A stretch of DNA of 8,530 bases from JAZDFH01 sp043808035 (lineage in GTDB: Bacteria; Patescibacteriota; Minisyncoccia; UBA6257; Colwellbacteraceae): positions 1 to 8,530 of the forward strand of contig JAZDFH010000031.1 of the NCBI GenBank assembly GCA_043808035.1, read 5' to 3'. The position numbers and the translations under genes were made by a program. This document shows positions 6,276-8,530 of the stretch, piece by piece; the first letter of the stretch is position 1; the number at the start of each line of letters is the position of its first letter. The notes under the pieces were generated by a model that worked only from the letters and a program-made list of their open reading frames with translations, was not told the DNA's origin and ran no database searches.

Positions 6276-7238
6276 CTAGTCAAAAATAAATATAAGATAT
6301 TCATCTATTTTTCGTTGATCTAGGTCATAAAAATTTGTTTTATTGTCATAGAGGTACTGCGCAAGCGTGCGGCCGACAAAACGCCAGTGCCATGGTTCGT
6401 AAACATAATATTCATTGTTTTTAGGATAAGAGAGTATGAACCCATACAAGTATGCTTTATTTTGCAGCCACGTATATGCCTTTGTGTTTTCGAATGAGGT
6501 TGATAATACTCCACCAAGTCCAGGTGTTATCAAATCAACCGTGGTTCCAAGTTGATGTTCAGAGTATCCTTGATCTGCAGAAAATTGACTGGCGGTACCA
6601 GCCCCATACACGACAGAATATCCATTTTTCAAGGCATCCTGTTCGTTGAATGATCTATACGCCGATTTTACATAAAGAGTTACACTATCCGCTTTTGCCG
6701 TTTCTATCATGTTTGTCAAAAATGGAAGAACGTTTGTGTCGATATATTGAGTCTGTTTTTTGCTGTATAGATAATCATTTTTTATTTCCGAAAGTTTTGC
6801 AGGAACATAGTTTTCATTTAAAAAGAAAACTTTAGAATATTTTTTTAACAGTTCAGAGTCTGTTTTGCTTAATTTCTCGAGTGTACCGAGAGTACTTCCG
6901 ATTTTTGTAGTTTCATTCTGTAATGAAGAAACTTTTTGTTGTGCTTCAGAAAGGGATAAGGAAAGATGACTGGTTATCGCTCGTGTCTCATTTTGCATTT
7001 CCGCTATATTTTGTTCAATAGTTTCTATATCTCGTGTAAAGGTGGCTGTTGTGCTTGATGCCGTCTGCTGTTGTGTATCAAGCCGTTCTACCAATGTAGC
7101 GTATCGAATATCTGCTTCTTTGTTATCTTGATAGTTTTTATATATGAGAAACATAACAGAACAAAGCAATAAAGGAAGTATAATAGCTGTAATAGTAGGC
7201 AAGTATGAACCTATAAATTTTTGGACTCGGGGATGCAT
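6276..7238 (-). CDS. membrane-anchored VanY-type D-alanyl-D-alanine carboxypeptidase (M15B)
   Basis: The product is a zinc D,D-carboxypeptidase that trims the terminal D-Ala from peptidoglycan stem peptides outside the cell. The protein has 320 residues: a short basic N-terminus, one membrane helix (about 12-33), a coiled-coil-like region rich in Gln, Glu, Thr and Ser (about 38-135), then the VanY catalytic domain (about 160-300). Visible motifs are SAYRSFNEQ (192-200), SEHQLGTTVD (226-235; zinc ligands His228 and Asp235) and EPWHWR (281-286; Glu281 base and ligand His284), so the site is complete. The frame is open to an ATG at 7328, but that would run through the promoter and 21 bp into the neighbouring divergent gene. 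The ATG at 7236-7238 lies exactly 6 nt from a TATAAT and gives a clean membrane anchor, so I chose it. The coiled coil may set the enzyme's distance from the membrane or mediate oligomerisation. Confidence 0.9.
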   Translation of the reverse strand: MHPRVQKFIGSYLPTITAIILPLLLCSVMFLIYKNYQDNKEADIRYATLVERLDTQQQTASSTTATFTRDIETIEQNIAEMQNETRAITSHLSLSLSEAQQKVSSLQNETTKIGSTLGTLEKLSKTDSELLKKYSKVFFLNENYVPAKLSEIKNDYLYSKKQTQYIDTNVLPFLTNMIETAKADSVTLYVKSAYRSFNEQDALKNGYSVVYGAGTASQFSADQGYSEHQLGTTVDLITPGLGGVLSTSFENTKAYTWLQNKAYLYGFILSYPKNNEYYVYEPWHWRFVGRTLAQYLYDNKTNFYDLDQRKIDEYLIFIFD

Positions 7239-7244
7239 ACGAAA

Positions 7245-7253
7245 ATTATAGCA
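7245..7253 (-). promoter_or_regulatory. extended -10 promoter (TGC TATAAT) for the VanY-like gene, leaderless start
   Basis: On the minus strand TGC TATAAT (TATAAT complementing 7245-7250) ends 6 nt before the ATG at 7238. This is a perfect extended -10 element. Its position puts the transcript start at the start codon and argues against the longer frame beginning at 7328. No clear -35 is visible, which is common for extended -10 promoters. Confidence 0.6.
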
Positions 7254-7271
7254 CGATTTTTGTCTGATAAG

Positions 7272-7280
7272 TGATATAAT
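7272..7280 (+). promoter_or_regulatory. extended -10 promoter (TGA TATAAT) for the small membrane protein gene
   Basis: TGA TATAAT gives a perfect -10 with an extended TG element. The expected start of transcription is near 7287, leaving a leader of about 21 nt before the ATG at 7308, with only a weak purine patch (AGAG, 7293-7296) as a possible ribosome site. It is back to back with the minus-strand promoter at 7245-7253. The two -10 boxes are 24 bp apart. Confidence 0.5.
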
Positions 7281-7307
7281 AAATAAAAATATAGAGATAT
7301 TACAAAT

Positions 7308-7676
7308 ATGGAGAAGAAAAGAAATCAATTTATATATTGGACACCGAGAATATTATCCTTACTATTTATCGGTTTTTTGGCGCTTATGTCCCTTGATGTA
7401 TTTGATATGCACCTTGGTTTTTTGCAAACGCTTGGAGCTTTGTTTATGCACAATATTCCGGCATTGATTTTATTAGTAATTGTCCTGGCTGCATGGAAAT
7501 ACGAAATCATTGGAGGGATTGCTTTTATCTTGGCGGGATTGTTGTATGTTGTGATGGTTTTTAGCGGTTCAGTTCCTTGGCAGATAGCCATATCGTGGTC
7601 TTTGATAATCGCGGGACCGGCATTTCTCATCGGAGCACTTTTTTTAGTTGGTTGGTTTAAGAAAAGAAGAAGATAA
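7308..7676 (+). CDS. small four-helix membrane protein (DUF7670-like), function unknown
   Basis: The product has 122 residues, nearly all hydrophobic, with four predicted membrane helices at about 14-34, 46-62, 68-86 and 94-116, a basic N-terminus (MEKKR) and a basic tail (KKRRR), suggesting both ends are cytoplasmic. The patterns WTPRILSLLFIGF (11-23) followed by SLDVF (28-32), and WKYEIIGGIAFILAG (63-77), are ones I associate with an uncharacterised family of small bacterial membrane proteins (DUF7670, from memory). It has no catalytic residues I can recognise. It is transcribed from its own extended -10 promoter, divergent from the VanY-like gene, and ends 20 bp from the convergent broken peptidase gene. 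Confidence 0.8.
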   Translation: MEKKRNQFIYWTPRILSLLFIGFLALMSLDVFDMHLGFLQTLGALFMHNIPALILLVIVLAAWKYEIIGGIAFILAGLLYVVMVFSGSVPWQIAISWSLIIAGPAFLIGALFLVGWFKKRRR

Positions 7677-7696
7677 CTTGTTAATGTTTATGACCC

Positions 7697-8392
7697 TCAT
7701 TTTATTTTGCCTAATTTCTTAGCAAGTATTTCTGTTTCTTTTAAAGATTTTTCTATTTCATATAAACCATTATTCCAAAAATTTTTATCGGTTATATCTA
7801 TACCAAGTTGTTTAAAAATGTTTTTAGGAGAATCTGATAATCCTGCGGATAAAAAATGTTTTATTTCTTCGATGAATGAAGGATTATTTTTTAACGTATT
7901 GTGAAGAAATTTTGCTATAAGCGAACTGCTAGCATAAGAATATACGTAAAAGAATTTTCTAATATGGCTCCAGTAAATCCACCAATTTTCAGAACCTGAT
8001 GACTGATTAACAAAATCTCCCATGTAAGCAGCCATGTGTTTTTGAAACAGTATACCGATATCTTTTTTTGATAGATATCCCTTTTCTCTAAAATCATGAT
8101 GAAGCTCTTGCTCAAAGTTATAACAAGCTATTTGTCGAAAAACTATAGATACATCTCTATTTAATTTATTCATCATCATGGAAAGACGTAGCTCATCATC
8201 TGCTGTGGTTATTATATTTTCTAAAACAAGATTTTCCATCAATATACTTGCAACCTCGGTAGTAAAGATAGATATTCCAAAATTCAAAGCATTCTGTTTT
8301 TCTTTTATTAATTCGAAATTAACACCATGCCCAAGCTCGTGAGCCATAGTTATAACATCCGTTAATTTATTTGTGTAATTAAGGAGTATATA
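7697..8392 (-). pseudogene. M3-family (PepF/oligoendopeptidase F-like) metallopeptidase, C-terminal fragment
   Basis: The open frame encodes 231 residues ending at TGA 7697-7699. It holds the zinc site of M3 peptidases: HELGH (fragment residues 18-22) and the third ligand Glu46 in FTTEVASILMENL, 24 residues after the second His, as in the family. A C-terminal YVYSYASSSL segment also fits. Family members are near 550-600 residues, so well over half is missing. The 15 codons before the first Met (YILLNYTNKLTDVIT) still match the conserved block preceding HExxH in PepF (compare PYxLLNYxGxLRDV), so coding similarity runs past any possible start. It ends abruptly at 8392, where an in-frame TAG (8393-8395) and unrelated sequence begin. 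The rest of the gene should lie beyond an inserted element. The intact enzyme would cleave oligopeptides in the cytoplasm; this fragment is almost certainly inactive. Confidence 0.8.
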
Positions 8393-8530
8393 CTAGTACT
8401 CAATTAACTTGATTATGTCTATCATATTTAAACACGTTTCTGGCATCTTCTTTCGTAAATTTCCAATTAATTTTAGCTTGCTTTTCATTTCTTGCTTTCT
8501 GCCATGCCAAAATATTTCTTGCTAGCATAA
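8391..8530 (-). mobile_element. end of an insertion sequence (probably IS630-type) inside the M3 peptidase gene
   Basis: Peptidase similarity stops at 8392 and a different coding frame, transposase-like, ends at 8400, leaving only 7-8 bases of non-coding sequence at the element's end. The junction holds TA dinucleotides and the perfect palindrome TACTAGTA (8391-8398), fitting the TA target preference of IS630/Tc1 elements. The likely terminal repeat begins CTAGTACTCAATTAAC (8393-8408, plus strand). The other end lies outside the window, so neither the matching repeat nor the target duplication can be confirmed here. Confidence 0.55.
8400..8530 (-). CDS. transposase C-terminus, IS630-type (5' part beyond the window)
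   Basis: A frame entering from the right edge reads 43 residues to TGA (8400-8402). It is basic and contains WQKARNEKQAKINWKFTKEDA, a pattern I associate with the C-terminal end of IS630-family DDE transposases (RNxxxxKINWxFTxxDAR), which cut and paste at TA sites. The catalytic DDE residues would lie upstream and are not visible. The last dozen residues (after DAR) do not match the usual ending I recall, so the copy may be divergent or decayed. It is co-oriented with the peptidase gene it interrupts. The other two frames of the strand stop within this stretch. Confidence 0.5.
   Translation of the reverse strand, partial: MLARNILAWQKARNEKQAKINWKFTKEDARNVFKYDRHNQVN

Noticed and set aside
7239..7328. 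N-terminal extension of the VanY-like gene to an ATG at 7328 (30 extra residues)
   Set aside because: It would cover both promoters of the divergent pair and overlap the start of the 7308 gene; the hydrophobic extension would add a second membrane helix, and the ATG at 7238 has a perfect -10 box at the recurrent 6-nt distance.
7325..7630. Minus-strand open frame of 101 codons opposite the small membrane protein
   Set aside because: It is a shadow of a coherent four-helix membrane protein that has its own promoter; the antisense translation has no recognisable pattern.
7697..8347. Intact small metalloprotease starting MAHELGHG
   Set aside because: Conserved M3 coding sequence continues upstream of that Met, and the family needs several hundred residues before the zinc site, so this is a truncated gene and not a complete one.
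1..8530. CRISPR arrays, rRNA, tRNA, riboswitches or UGA recoding
   Set aside because: No regularly spaced repeats or RNA-gene signatures were seen on reading both strands, and TGA serves as a normal stop at 7697-7699 and 8400-8402.

Overview
This AT-rich, tightly packed window looks like a Candidate Phyla Radiation (Patescibacteria, probably Parcubacteria-like) bacterium. The signs are short intergenic gaps, almost no Shine-Dalgarno sites, several starts lying 6 nt downstream of a -10 box (leaderless transcripts), a bacterial-type Elp3, and many small membrane proteins. The code is standard: TAA, TAG and TGA all act as stops. The taxonomic assignment is an inference from gene style and was not tested by a database search.

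Layout. (1) 1-89 is the end of an unrecognised plus-strand gene. (2) 141-2948 is a putative tRNA-modification block. Elp3 (minus strand) is divergent, across only 24 bp, from a Trm9/ALKBH8-like methyltransferase (plus strand), which is followed at once by a divergent SPOUT methyltransferase lacking several usual catalytic residues. Together the first two could build cm5U and then mcm5U at the tRNA wobble position, a route best known from eukaryotes. (3) 2979-5061 is a tight run of three genes: an EamA/DMT permease, a DUF6390-like protein whose C-terminal third resembles the hydrogenase chaperone HypC, and a small protein resembling the [NiFe]-hydrogenase maturation protease (HycI/HybD fold) with the three metal-ligand positions kept. 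No hydrogenase is visible. (4) 5084-6208 is a membrane protein of unknown function with a Cys-containing exported region. It is followed by a 49-bp imperfect inverted repeat flanked by TAA, one copy of which is the gene's stop codon. (5) 6276-7238 (minus) is a membrane-anchored VanY-type D,D-carboxypeptidase with its own promoter, divergent from a small four-helix membrane protein at 7308-7676. (6) 7697-8530 (minus) is the C-terminal part of an M3/PepF-type metallopeptidase, cut 15 codons before its conserved HELGH segment. The upstream sequence is the C-terminus of a probable IS630-type transposase, so the peptidase gene appears to be broken by an insertion sequence.

Most notable are the Elp3/Trm9-like pair, the hydrogenase-maturation-like pair without a hydrogenase, and a recurrent promoter-to-ATG geometry suggesting leaderless translation.
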